Of a stretch of 64,000 nucleotides of DNA, positions 1-9,913 are shown piece by piece. A model generated the notes under the pieces. The model saw only the letters and a program-made list of their open reading frames with translations. It searched no databases and was not told the origin of the DNA. The DNA comes from Asparagopsis taxiformis (lineage: Eukaryota; Rhodophyta; Florideophyceae; Bonnemaisoniales; Bonnemaisoniaceae). The stretch covers positions 1 through 64,000 of the forward strand of contig JALQPE010000887.1 in NCBI GenBank assembly GCA_030407315.1, read 5' to 3'. The first letter of the stretch is position 1; each line of letters begins with the position of its first letter. The position numbers were made by a program, and so were the translations under genes.

Positions 1-544
1 TTGCGCCGTGCCGATTGGATGATTTCAACTTACACTTAATTAATTACAAACAGTAATTACCGTAACAGTCGCCTCTTATCTGGAATGTTCGAATACGAGC
101 TAACAGTCGACGCGCGCATTATGGCCGCATTGCGCTCTGTTTTCCAGGACAGCCTGGCCAACACTCTGTAGGCCACAGCATGCACCGCACAGCCGAGTCG
201 CAGACCACACCAGTCACTCGTTCGTTGCCAACTTCTTCGTCAAGCACGTCTCTCCTTCAGTGCCGTCACTCAGCAGCACGCGATTCCTTTGACACCAACA
301 TCGACAATTGCCCCGCTCATTCGCAAACAACACCTCCTCGTTTTGCCCGCCCACCCGCTGCAACCATCCTCGTCACCCCCGTCTCCTCTATGTCCGTCTG
401 ACGCCCACCTGCCCCTGTGCTTCGAATTGGCGCCCAACGCCGCCTCCCTCTAACTCTCATTCGCGACGCTCCCCCTCCACGCACTGACCCACGCCCTCTC
501 CACCCATCTCTCGCGCACCTCCGTTCCCACCATTCGCACCGGGC
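1..544. other. Spacer upstream of transportin gene
   Basis: No coding sequence is recognisable on either strand. The stretch nearest the transportin start (about 400-540) is C-rich and probably holds the promoter and 5' leader, but no convincing TATA element is visible. Confidence 0.5.
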
Positions 545-3480
545 ATGGCCGCCATCGCGATGACGACTCCACAGCTCGCTCTCGTCTCCACAGCCGAAAA
601 GAGCCACTCCGCTTCGCCCAATTCCCTCCCGCACAACCTCGTGTGGTCCCCGCCGCAAGATGCTCTCTCCGGCCTCGTGGATCTTCTCAAGCAGTCCACC
701 ACCGGCCACTCATCCGTGCAGCACCACCTCTATGCACAATTGCAGCGTCGCGCCGCTGATCGCGATTTCAACAATTACTTAGTCTACATCTTAGCCCCAC
801 GGCTTTGTGCACCAAAATTCTACCCAGCCCGATGTAGACGGTGTTCGCCGAGCAGCTGGGCTCTTACTCAAGAGTAATATTCGACTAATGTTTCACAATT
901 TACACCCGCAAGTACAAGCTTATATCAGTGCCCAGCTTCTGACTGCCATAGGTGATAATTCGCAGCCCATCAGAGCTGTAGTATCTACGTGTATATCTGC
1001 TATCGTCGTCTCTAAGCGTGACATAGTGGCCTTTTCCGGATTAATAACAACACTCGTGCAATGCTTGGAATCTAATCGGTATACTTTCGTAGACGGAGCT
1101 CTCACCGTTCTTAGTCACCTTGCTGAGGATGCCCCAGATTTGCTGGCAGAAGATCCATCGCAGCCTCTAGATACTCTGCTCCCCAAGATTGTGGCCTTTT
1201 GTCGTCACGATTCTGACAGTGTACGAGCAACTGCTCTGCAGATCTTAAATCATCTTATTTTGGTCATGCCGCCAGCGCTACAAGCCAATGTAGATGTACT
1301 TTGTCAGACTCTGTTCAGTATAGCTGAGCATTCTTCATCACATGTGCGAAAAAGAGTTTGCACTGCGATCTGCTTACTTCTCGAAATGGCTCCTCTCGCC
1401 CTAGTTCCATATATGAACAGTGTAATTGAAATATATGTTACGTTCTTCCGCTGATGACGATGAGCAAGTGGCTCGTGAGGCTTCGGAATTCTGGAATTCT
1501 TTCGCTGAAGCTAAGGGTGCAGTCGACATCCTCCGTCCATTTCTTCCGCGCATTGTCTCCGTACTATTGACAAACATGGTATACAGCCCGGAGGAACGCG
1601 CAGCACTTGACGCCGAAAATGTGCAAGATGACATGATCCATGAGGATATGCGACCTCGTTTCCACCAGCCTCGTTTTGTTTCCACGTCCGCCCCGCAGCC
1701 GCCCACAAACAGCTTCAGCTCTCACCAAGTGGAGCCGGTGCCATCCAGCAGTGATAACGGCTCTAGAAATGGCAGTGCGGACGGCAGCAGTAGCGCAAAT
1801 GGCAGCAATCACCGTGCAGCTACTGATGATGATGATGACGACGACGAAACAGAGAGTGCCTCCTGGGATGACTACAAGGAAGACACTGAGTGGAACGTTA
1901 GGAAATGTTCGGCCGCCGCACTTGATGCCTTTTCTACACTGTTCGGTGAAGAACTTCTCGAAATTCTACTGCCAAAGCTGCAGGAGAAATTGACCGATAG
2001 TAATCGTTGGGAGCATAGAGAATGCGGCGTCCTAGCCCTCGGTGCTATTGCAGATGGATGTTACACCGGCATGTTGAGACACATGCACTCGATATTTGAC
2101 TTTTTACTTCATTCCGCCTCAGATGTTCATTACATGGTACGCAGCATTTCCTGTTGGACGTTATCTAGGTATTCGAGATGGGTGATCAGTGAACGAGACG
2201 ATTCTTCATGCAAGAAACTATTGCATGTACTGCTAGACCGTATTCTTGACCCAAATAAGGTTGTTCAGAAAGCTTCTTGTTCGGCGCTAGCAACTTTCCA
2301 GGAGAAGGCAGGAACAATGTTGTTATCCTATATCCCACACATTCTGAAGTCAATAACAGCTGCATTTGAGCAGTACCCGCAGAGTAGTATCATTTGTCTG
2401 TACGATGTTGTATGTGCTCTTGCCGATGCAGTGGGTAGTGAGCTCGCCACCCTGGATCATATGAATGTCCTAATGCCCCCTCTTACGGTGCGATGGAACT
2501 CTATTGCTGATACAGACCCGTCCATGCTACCTCTATTAGAGTGTTTGGGGTGTGTACTCCGTGCCATGGGCGGCCGATCGCAGCAGTTTGCTGAAAATAT
2601 ATTTGCCAGATGTGCGAATATTATCGATGTAGTCTATGCGTCCGAAGCCTCGGGGGAAAGGGAAGATATCCACTTAGAATTCTTAACTTGTACATTGGAT
2701 TTGATGTGTGGTCTCTCTGAAGCTCTTGGAGCTAGTGTAGATCCATATGTTGCAAAAAGTGGTAATGGCTCAAAACCGTTATTACCTCTACTCTTCGTCG
2801 CCATGAAAGATGGTCGCCAAGAGGTACGTCAAAGTGCGTTTGCACTGTTAGGTGAATTTGCGCGAGCTCGAATACCTTCATTAATCCCAGCACTACCTGA
2901 ATACGTGCGATGTGGTGTGGATGCATTGAATCCCGAGTACATGTCAGTGTCGAACAACGCAACGTGGGCACTCGGTGAGCTAATCATGATGGCTGGTTTC
3001 TTGCCTCCCAATGTGCCGGTGGATCGGGAAACAATACAACGAACACTCATGGAGGGAGCACTTGAATCTTTGATTCGAGTCGTCAATATTTCACAGTTGA
3101 ACAGAAGTCTGGTTGAAAATTCGGCAATTACGCTCGGTCGAATGGGACTCGTTATGCCCGAAGCTATGGCTCCCCGTCTGGAGCTCTTCGCTGAAGCAGT
3201 ATTTTCAGCTCTACGCAACATTCGGGATGATATCGAAAAGGAGCAAGCTTTCCATGGCATGAACTGCATGGTGAAGCAGAATCCCAGAGCAATCATTCCA
3301 TGCTTTGTATTTTATGCGGATGCAATCGCCAGCTGGTTTCATTGCACTCCAGAGCTTGAAATGGACTTTGCATCTATTCTCACTGGTTTCAAGACTACGC
3401 TCGGAGACCATTGGTACTCTTTGTTCAACTCGTTCCCAGTTGCAACACAAAGTGTACTTAAAGATCGCTTCAGATTATAG
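545..3480 (+). CDS. TNPO1: Transportin-1-like karyopherin beta2, with two apparent +1 frameshifts
   Basis: Nuclear import receptor of the importin-beta superfamily; family members carry PY-NLS cargoes such as hnRNPs through the pore in a Ran-GTP-dependent way. The HEAT-repeat sequence matches transportin end to end: DFNNYLVYILA near the N-terminus, RAAGLLLKSNIR, DIRPRFH-like MRPRFH before the acidic loop (DDDDDDDETES), WNVRKCSAAALD, RSISCWTLSRYSRW, NNATWALGE, and a C-terminus ending in FRL. The reading frame changes twice. It shifts by +1 at the C4 run 795-798, after DFNNYLVYILA, and again by +1 at the A3 run 1429-1431, between NSVIE and YMLRSS. Dropping one base at each run gives an uninterrupted family-like protein, so these look like one-base insertions (assembly error or real mutation). 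Neither site offers a normal-sized intron. The start is the first ATG before the conserved N-terminal helix. No gap in the repeat scaffold is evident otherwise. Confidence 0.93.
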
Positions 3481-3985
3481 AGTGACTGATATGTATGTAT
3501 ATCATGGTCGAAATGGGGGTGTGTCAATATGGAACTACCCAGTCAAGAACAGAGCTAGGGTACCAGAGGCTGTATGTTAGACTACATGATGTAGCAAGGG
3601 GCTGGTATGCACGAGCCTTGGACGTGCACAGGGCAGTAGAGAACGTGGTAGGTAGGTTGTATAGAAACGGCGTGGAAACTGGGAATGAATTTTGTACAGA
3701 GGTGGACATGGAGGAACTTGTGATTCACGGGAGAGTTTATCGAGTAGAACAGGTATGCCATTTAGGTGTCATCTGCAAAATGTCTGTATCACGAGGTCAA
3801 CAAGACTCAACTAAACGCACTCGACGTTCCCGCAACAAAACTGGCATCCAAGAAGTTGTCACAAGATATCAGGACACCAAGTTGTGTATCCATCTGTACA
3901 GAAGACTTGAAAATAGAATAACAGAGATCGAGCAAACTCACTCGTGTCTACAAACGTACTCGTTTGGAAGGTGCTGTAGTGCAGT
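3481..3985. other. Convergent 3' spacer
   Basis: This is the 3' region between the transportin gene and the membrane-protein gene on the other strand. A plus-strand ORF of 185 codons (3495-4052) fills it, but it overlaps the real antisense gene, has no recognisable domain and is probably accidental. Confidence 0.5.
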
Positions 3986-4810
3986 TTACGGATCTACCGA
4001 AACGTTCTTTTGCTCTGCTCTACTTGGCAGGCTTGGCCTAATTAAAAAGTAAAGAGCTACGCCTAACCCTGGTGCCAGCATAATAAGTAAAGCTGTTAAT
4101 ATAGATTCAACGGCCTCGTTTTGTTTGAACCATCCCCGTCTGGTCATATCTTCAGTTAACGGACCCCATATCACAGTCGATAATACGATTGAATCGATTA
4201 GAGAGAGACAAACCCCTCTGTCAGTAGTTACCAAGCGGGCTAGCTCCTGCTGCGAGGCGAAGAACATAACATTGTGCAACTCCTCACTGCCCGGTGTGAA
4301 CATACCAAAGGCAAAGGCATAGCACCACAGGGCGAAGAGCGCGTTACCGATTAGGAAAATTGGGTTTTCCAAAATTCGACTGAGCACACCATGCTCGGCC
4401 ACCTCTTCTTTGGAGATTTGTGGAACGTATTCGCGTCCTATGAGGTATGGACCAAGGGCTCCAAAGCCAAGAAACAAGCCGGCAGCTGAGAATAATCTCG
4501 TGGACAATCGCGTCTGTCGTGGTGCACCGGGATTGAGCAGCACTGCGTAATTTGTTGCAATTACGCCCAAAAGATTGAAGAGCGCAAAGAATAGATCGTT
4601 GACTTGTTCTTGGGCGGATGGATTGAATATCATGCCGATTTGTCCGAGATCGGAGAATGAACCAGGTGCGAACAGGAATCCGTAAAGTATTAATGCGATG
4701 TAAAGGGCACCAAGTGCATAGCGGTTGTATTTCACCTTTTCAAAGTTATTTGATGTCTGTTCAGCGCTCTTCGCTGATGTTTGTGGAAGCTTAGTGTCTG
4801 GTAATTTCAT
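3986..4810 (-). CDS. Multi-pass membrane protein, possibly plastid-targeted
   Basis: I do not recognise the family. The 274-residue product has about six hydrophobic segments: YALGALYIALILYGFLFAPG; LFFALFNLLGVIATNYAVLL; LFSAAGLFLGFGALGPYLIG; a segment around PIFLIGNALFALWCYAFAFG; one around DSIVLSTVIWGPL; and a last one around LTALLIMLAPGLGVALYFL. The overall look (short polar loops, GP and NPG turns) resembles cyanobacterial/plastid integral membrane proteins, which is inference. Codons upstream of the ATG at 4810 stay open for about 35 residues and read as an Arg/Ser/Thr/Ala-rich transit-like leader, but contain no ATG. An ATG at 4913 lies one base out of frame, separated from it by the A4 run at 4895-4898 (T4 on the plus strand). 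The true protein may therefore start at 4913 if one base of that run is spurious. Confidence 0.75.
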   Translation of the reverse strand: MKLPDTKLPQTSAKSAEQTSNNFEKVKYNRYALGALYIALILYGFLFAPGSFSDLGQIGMIFNPSAQEQVNDLFFALFNLLGVIATNYAVLLNPGAPRQTRLSTRLFSAAGLFLGFGALGPYLIGREYVPQISKEEVAEHGVLSRILENPIFLIGNALFALWCYAFAFGMFTPGSEELHNVMFFASQQELARLVTTDRGVCLSLIDSIVLSTVIWGPLTEDMTRRGWFKQNEAVESILTALLIMLAPGLGVALYFLIRPSLPSRAEQKNVSVDP

Positions 4811-4913
4811 GTGTATGGTTGCTGAACGAAGAGGTGAAACACATCGTGCTCGAAAAGTTGGGCGACTGAATGTCAGTGGTTGGACAAACGCTCCTTTTGT
4901 GAAAAGATTGCAT

Positions 4914-5330
4914 TTGTTGTAGCAGATAGAAAAGCAACGCTTGCTTCATTACGTGAATTCATTTTATCGTGATACGAATATGTCATGAGAAGAAAGATGT
5001 TGGACGTGGTTTGAGATTGGAGAATGGCGTATACTTGGCGTCTGCTTCGCCAAAATCAGCATCGCCCCACAGGAACGACAGATAAAGGCAGATCTCCCAT
5101 ATTATCTGTCTCATACCTCTGAAGCAATTACTTTTTAAACAATAAATTAATCGCAAAAGAAATTACCCTAATTTGTTATTGCAACTCTGTTCCCGTCGGC
5201 GCCCACCCAGGCGCTGTGAAGTAATTTTTTGATGACTCAATTGTCATAGCATCGAACATCACCAATTCCTGGCATCAACGCTGCCTCGATCCGACGATAA
5301 CCTCTCTTTCGATTGCAATCTTAACCAGAC
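4914..5330. other. Divergent promoter spacer of membrane protein and RPL8
   Basis: The two flanking genes point away from each other, so this 0.4 kb must hold both promoters. No coding sequence or canonical TATA box is evident. A/T-rich runs lie around 5130-5245. Confidence 0.5.
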
Positions 5331-6179
5331 ATGGGTCGCGTTATTCGTGGGCAGCGTAAGGGAGCGGGTGGCATTTTCAAGTCACATACCTCCAAGCGGA
5401 AAGGAGCTGCCAAACTGCGCGCATTGGATTTCTCGGAGCGTCATGGATACGTTCGGGGCGTTGTGAAGGACATCATTCATGATCCCGGTCGTGGTGCGCC
5501 GCTTGCAAAGGTTGTCTTCCGCGATCGCATTCGATACCAGAAGAACACGGAACTTTTCGTCGCCGCAGAGGGCATGTACACTGGCCAGTTTCTCTATTGT
5601 GGTCGCAAGGCCAATTTGACCATTGGCAATATCATGCCGCTCTCTGAGATGCCCGAGGGTACTATTGTCTGCAACGTCGAGGCAAAGAAGGGCGATCGTG
5701 GAAAACTTGCGCGTGCGTCCGGTGACTATGTCACTGTTATTGGACATCTAGAGGGAAACAAGACCCGTATTCGTCTGCCGTCAGGTTCGCGAAAGATTGT
5801 TCCCAACACATGCCGTGCCATGGTTGGTATTGTCGCGGGTGGTGGTCGTACCGACAAGCCGCTTCTCAAGGCTGGTGCTGCCTACCACAAGTATCGTGTG
5901 AAGAGAAACTCATGGCCTAAGGTCAGAGGTATGTTGTGTATTATTGTTTTCCTGGTGCAGTTTGTTTCGTCGATGGCGGTTACTGACTCTTGATCTGTTT
6001 GTTTTCTGTTTGCAGGTGTGGCTATGAATCCTGTCGAGCATCCTCATGGTGGTGGTAACCATCAGCACGTGGGTCATCCGACCACAGTTCGACGTGATGC
6101 TCCAGCTGGAAAGAAAGTTGGTCTCATTGCTGCACGTCGTACCGGTCGTATCCGTGGTGGAAAGCCCAGCAAGGATTAA
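5331..6179 (+). CDS. RPL8: 60S ribosomal protein L8 (uL2), two exons
   Basis: Universal large-subunit protein uL2, which sits near the peptidyl transferase centre. Exon 1 (5331-5928) starts [19 protein letters not shown], typical of eukaryotic L8. The intron at 5929-6015 (87 nt) begins GTATGT and ends TTTGCAG. Exon 2 (6016-6179) restores [18 protein letters not shown], the family signature with the functionally critical GGGNH histidine region, and ends in GKPSKD. The spliced product is 253 residues, the family's usual length, with no break. Without splicing the frame would run into a false tail ending near 5993. A PSMA4 gene lies convergently 285 bp downstream. Confidence 0.98.
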
Positions 6180-6464
6180 ACTTGATCTGCGACACAAGCA
6201 ATTGGGTGCTTCTGGTTATAGCATGGGTATTCTCGTCCTATCTTTGCAACTGGCCGTATTGGTGTTGTCCAGAATTTTGGAGCTTTGTAGTGCAGATAGT
6301 TTCATTGTGGATGGTGATCCTGTGCTTGGAAATGTGTAAAATCCAACTAATCCAAATCGCGGCTACATGACGGCCAAACTGGACTCCTATTTTAGCAAAC
6401 GTTAATAATGGAATAGTTTCGTTGACAAATACAATGTACATTGCCTGTCGCAAGTAACAGTTTA

Positions 6465-7303
6465 CTAGGCTTCAGATTTCGGCGGTGCCAGCACACCCGC
6501 AGTCTTCAGCAACGCCTCCAACTCCTTGTCGCTGAGCTGGTGGTGAGTGACCTTGCCGTCCTTCTCACTCACAGTCGAGATCTCGAGCTTGTCGGCTGAT
6601 AACGTGGCGCTGTCCATTGTCTTGGTAAGGACCTTGATGGCGAGACCGAGAGCATCCTTCAAGGACAGATCCTCCTTGTAATCACTCTTCAGAATACTGC
6701 TCGCTGCATTCGAATTGGCACCAATTGAAGTCGCCTTCCAGCCCCCATAATTTCCACTGGGATCACTCTGGTACAGCTGGAAGCCATAATGGCGATCCCA
6801 GCCCGCAAGCAAAAAACTCACACCAAATGGACGCAAACCACCAAACTGTGTGTACGTCTGCTTGGTATCACAAATGAGCTGAACCAAATATTCGACAGGC
6901 ACCGGCTCCTGGTAAGAGAATGAATAACGCTGAGAAGAAAGACGCGCTTGGTTGATGAGAATATTGGCATCAGATGTGATACCAGCAACAGCGCACATGA
7001 CGTGTCCGTCTATCTTGTACATTTTCTCTGATCGCTTGCCGGTATCCAACAGCTTGGAAGCTGTCTTTTTCTCAGCTGCTAAGACCACGCCCTCTTTCGA
7101 CATTACGCCCACCGCTGCTCCAGCATGGCCGATCGCCTCCATGGCGTACTCGACCTGAAAGAGACGGCCTTCCGGAGAGAATGTTCTGTGTGAAGCAAAG
7201 CGTTTGGGATTTGATCAATGTCAGCAATGCGATATTTGCTGCAGATAAAGTGTTAGTTTGGCATGACGTACGTTGTTCTAGAATCATAGCGCCGACCTGC
7301 CAT
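6465..7303 (-). CDS. PSMA4: 20S proteasome subunit alpha type-4, two exons
   Basis: Structural alpha-ring subunit of the 20S proteasome (yeast alpha3, plant PAC1), which gates substrate entry and has no catalytic threonine. Exon 1 (7303-7272) encodes [11 protein letters not shown], the start of the proteasome alpha signature. The intron at 7271-7186 (86 nt) begins GTACGT and ends CACACAG. Exon 2 (7185-6465) continues [18 protein letters not shown] and runs through [24 protein letters not shown] and KVLTKTMDS, all diagnostic of this subunit. The spliced product is 250 residues, like plant PAC1. The ATG at 7142 (MEAIGHAG) is an internal methionine and would remove the signature. The promoter is shared with the divergent GCFC-like gene. 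Confidence 0.97.
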
Positions 7304-7714
7304 AGTGTGCTTGTGTTAATCGCTGCTCAACTCGACGGAATTGGGGCTGCTTGCTGTCGAATTAAGTTGGGCACAAACTGAACGAGCGGTAGATTGATCT
7401 CGATATGTCGCGCGTATTGTTCGAAAAGGGTCGATCCCGACCAAATCACTGGAGGAAGTAGAGAGAGGCTGGTGCGAGGGACCAATTGGTAAGAAGAGGT
7501 GTCGATGGCTGGAAAGAATGATTACGAGCTGGAAAGGCAAGAACAATGCTGGAAAGCTCAACAATTTCTCGGACAGCTTGTCTTTCCATATGTGCTATGA
7601 TCGTCAATCATTCGTCCAATAGCATTAAACTTTTCAAATCGTCATTATGTCATTTGCTCCGTAGAGTAAATCTTGAGAGCGAAAAGAAATGCCGGCGAAC
7701 ATGTATTGTCTAAA
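7304..7714. other. Divergent promoter spacer, PSMA4 / GCFC-like
   Basis: A 0.4 kb intergenic region between two genes transcribed away from each other. No coding signal is seen. A five-codon upstream ORF (ATG at about 7647) precedes the GCFC-like start. Confidence 0.45.
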
Positions 7715-9682
7715 ATGAACGAGCCAAGAGAGAGTACGGCTGCCAGTGCGCCACCAGTTTTTGCAAAGCGAAAGGGCCCTTCGAAGCGACGGGTGCGCGG
7801 AACAACACAAACTGTCCAAGTCCCTATCCAAAATGTGCCGTCTGAATCCAAACAAACACATGAACCGGCTCTCAACACCGAACAGACCACTACGAATGTT
7901 CTCACGTCCCAGAACCATCTCTCGCAAATGCGGGTCGTAAAGCGTCCACGCGCTTCCCGCAGGCGAATTCGTGCACAGGGTGAAGTTCCTGGCTACACAG
8001 GTCCATTTTCCATGGACTATGATGAAGCTGAAGCTAAAGAAGCAAAGATTGAAACAGCAACAGATTACTCTGCGGAAGGACTTCGAAAGTTGCGTTTACA
8101 GTCTTTGTCACAAGCCCCAACACCAGCACAGAAAGGCGCCAATTCAGAATCACATGAAATGGTATCGCCGCCGACAGACGCTTCTGCAATACCAGTACCC
8201 GATCTACCACCACCTCCTGCGCCATCGAAACAACACTCGCAAAAACCTCCGCCTCAAAACCGAACAACAAAGCCTGTCCCAACCGCACGAGCTGACCCGT
8301 TCTCGGCGGAATGGCGCGGCGAGCAACACGACACTCGCTTCGACACAGCGTTTGTGTCAGATATGATGGACACGGAGGAGACCTCTTTCATTCCGCTATC
8401 CGCCCGTGAGACGCAACACGCGTCGATCGATCCGACAGAGGAGGATGATTTGGCGTGGGAGGAGCGCCAATTGCGCCGTGCCGGACATGAGACGCGCGTG
8501 CAAACAGCAGATGAGGAGGACTCTGCGGAGAAGATGCGCTGGGGGCGCGAAATTATTCGAGATGAAGAGGAGACCGTTGCAAGTGTTGGTGCGAAAATGA
8601 GGGCTGTGAAGAGGTGCGGTGAGTTTCTAGCAGAAGCTACGCTGGAATCGGATGCTAAGCTGAAGCTGGCTGCGGAGAAAATACAAAGAGCGAAGGACGC
8701 AGAGAAGAAGGCGTTACAGAAGGTTGCGTCTGCGGAGGTTGAGATCGAGCGTGACACGGAGCGATTACAGTTTTATGAGGAGATAACAAATGTTGTGCAG
8801 ATTATGTCGGATGAATTAAACGTCGCGTGGACGTCGGCTGTGATCAGACGGAAAGATGTACTGGGTGCGTTGCACGAGAAAGCGCTGCAGACTGCGAAGG
8901 AAATGGAGGCATCTGTGGATGAATTTGGTCGTTTCCGACCGGCTGTTTTTGACAGATCGCCTACACCGTCGCCTCCGGCCTCCCCGGGAATAAGAGGTGA
9001 TTCGGGTGCAGACGAGGCGGGTGCGACTGTGGAGAAGATTATCGAACGGTTTTCAGCGTGGAAACGGAAATTACCAGGGGAATATGCCGCTTCGAAGGCT
9101 GATATTGCGCTGGGAAGGCTCGTAGGTCTTTGGCATTTTGTACATGAGGGTGAGGAGGACAGGCAATTGGAGTGGGTGTCGCGATTACCCGAGGAATCGC
9201 GAGCGGCTGCATTGCTCAGTTCGAGAACGTCGGAAATTTTGGCCGCAGAAGTTGCGGCGCGGTGGCAACCGCGATCTGATGCTTCTTGTGACAAGTTTGG
9301 TGGACGCGCTAAGAGAGTTTTAGATTGTTTGATTGGTGGTGGGTTTGACATGGATGGCAAGCAACAAGTTGAACGGATTGGCAAGGCATTTGAAGAACGA
9401 TTATTGCTGGAGACGCGATCTGTGTTGGAGAGCAAGGGGGATGTTGGGGAGAGTAGTGGTATGGTACTTGAGAGTGTTTTGCGCTGTGTCGTGGGTGGAC
9501 GGCGTGTAGCTAAAGTTTTGAAACGGGACGTTGGGGTGCAATCAGCTGTTATGATGGGGAAAAGGTATTGGAGCGGACTGGACGGTGAGTCGAGAGACAA
9601 GCACAGGGAAGTATACGAAAGATTGGAAAAAGAAGATAGCGAAGGAGATGCAGCGGAGATTGTCGGCAGCTCTGGACAGTAG
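7715..9682 (+). CDS. GCFC / PAXBP1-like protein (ILP1 homologue)
   Basis: Likely a member of the GC-rich-sequence DNA-binding-factor family (human PAXBP1/GCFC1, plant ILP1). These proteins are spliceosome-associated and act with TFIP11-type proteins in intron-lariat release. What is seen: a basic, Pro/Gln-rich N-terminus of about 180 residues; a short acidic-plus-basic motif EEDDLAWEERQLRRAG as in the family; a long charged coiled coil (about residues 280-365) running into LQFYEEITNVVQ, which mirrors the family's FY-E-region; and a C-terminal helical region beginning ERFSAWKRKLPGEYAASKA, resembling the start of the GCFC domain. At 655 residues it is shorter than plant ILP1 (about 900), mostly by a reduced C-terminus. 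The start is the ATG at 7715. No introns are needed. Confidence 0.72.
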   Translation: MNEPRESTAASAPPVFAKRKGPSKRRVRGTTQTVQVPIQNVPSESKQTHEPALNTEQTTTNVLTSQNHLSQMRVVKRPRASRRRIRAQGEVPGYTGPFSMDYDEAEAKEAKIETATDYSAEGLRKLRLQSLSQAPTPAQKGANSESHEMVSPPTDASAIPVPDLPPPPAPSKQHSQKPPPQNRTTKPVPTARADPFSAEWRGEQHDTRFDTAFVSDMMDTEETSFIPLSARETQHASIDPTEEDDLAWEERQLRRAGHETRVQTADEEDSAEKMRWGREIIRDEEETVASVGAKMRAVKRCGEFLAEATLESDAKLKLAAEKIQRAKDAEKKALQKVASAEVEIERDTERLQFYEEITNVVQIMSDELNVAWTSAVIRRKDVLGALHEKALQTAKEMEASVDEFGRFRPAVFDRSPTPSPPASPGIRGDSGADEAGATVEKIIERFSAWKRKLPGEYAASKADIALGRLVGLWHFVHEGEEDRQLEWVSRLPEESRAAALLSSRTSEILAAEVAARWQPRSDASCDKFGGRAKRVLDCLIGGGFDMDGKQQVERIGKAFEERLLLETRSVLESKGDVGESSGMVLESVLRCVVGGRRVAKVLKRDVGVQSAVMMGKRYWSGLDGESRDKHREVYERLEKEDSEGDAAEIVGSSGQ

Positions 9683-9913
9683 TCGCAGTCGGAAGATCAA
9701 ATAGAAAAATGGTATGATCAGTCAGCAATCACCAAACCAAGTTGTTTTATTGGAAAAAAACTGGCGCATTATTTCACGTGTTGACCTCTACTTCGGTCAG
9801 CCTACCAACGTAGTCGAACATTTTCCGTTTCCGCATCATGCACCGCGCCATCTTCCACCCATGAGCCAGCGCGCTGGCTGCGTCCCATCGGTGTGAAAAC
9901 GTCGCCAACCATC

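Noticed and set aside
3495..4052. 185-codon plus-strand ORF after transportin
   Set aside because: Overlaps the membrane-protein gene on the other strand, has no domain or signal, and composition unlike neighbouring genes.
6465..7142. PSMA4 starting at MEAIGHAG
   Set aside because: A 32-nt first exon at 7272-7303 restores the conserved proteasome alpha N-terminal signature with consensus splice sites.
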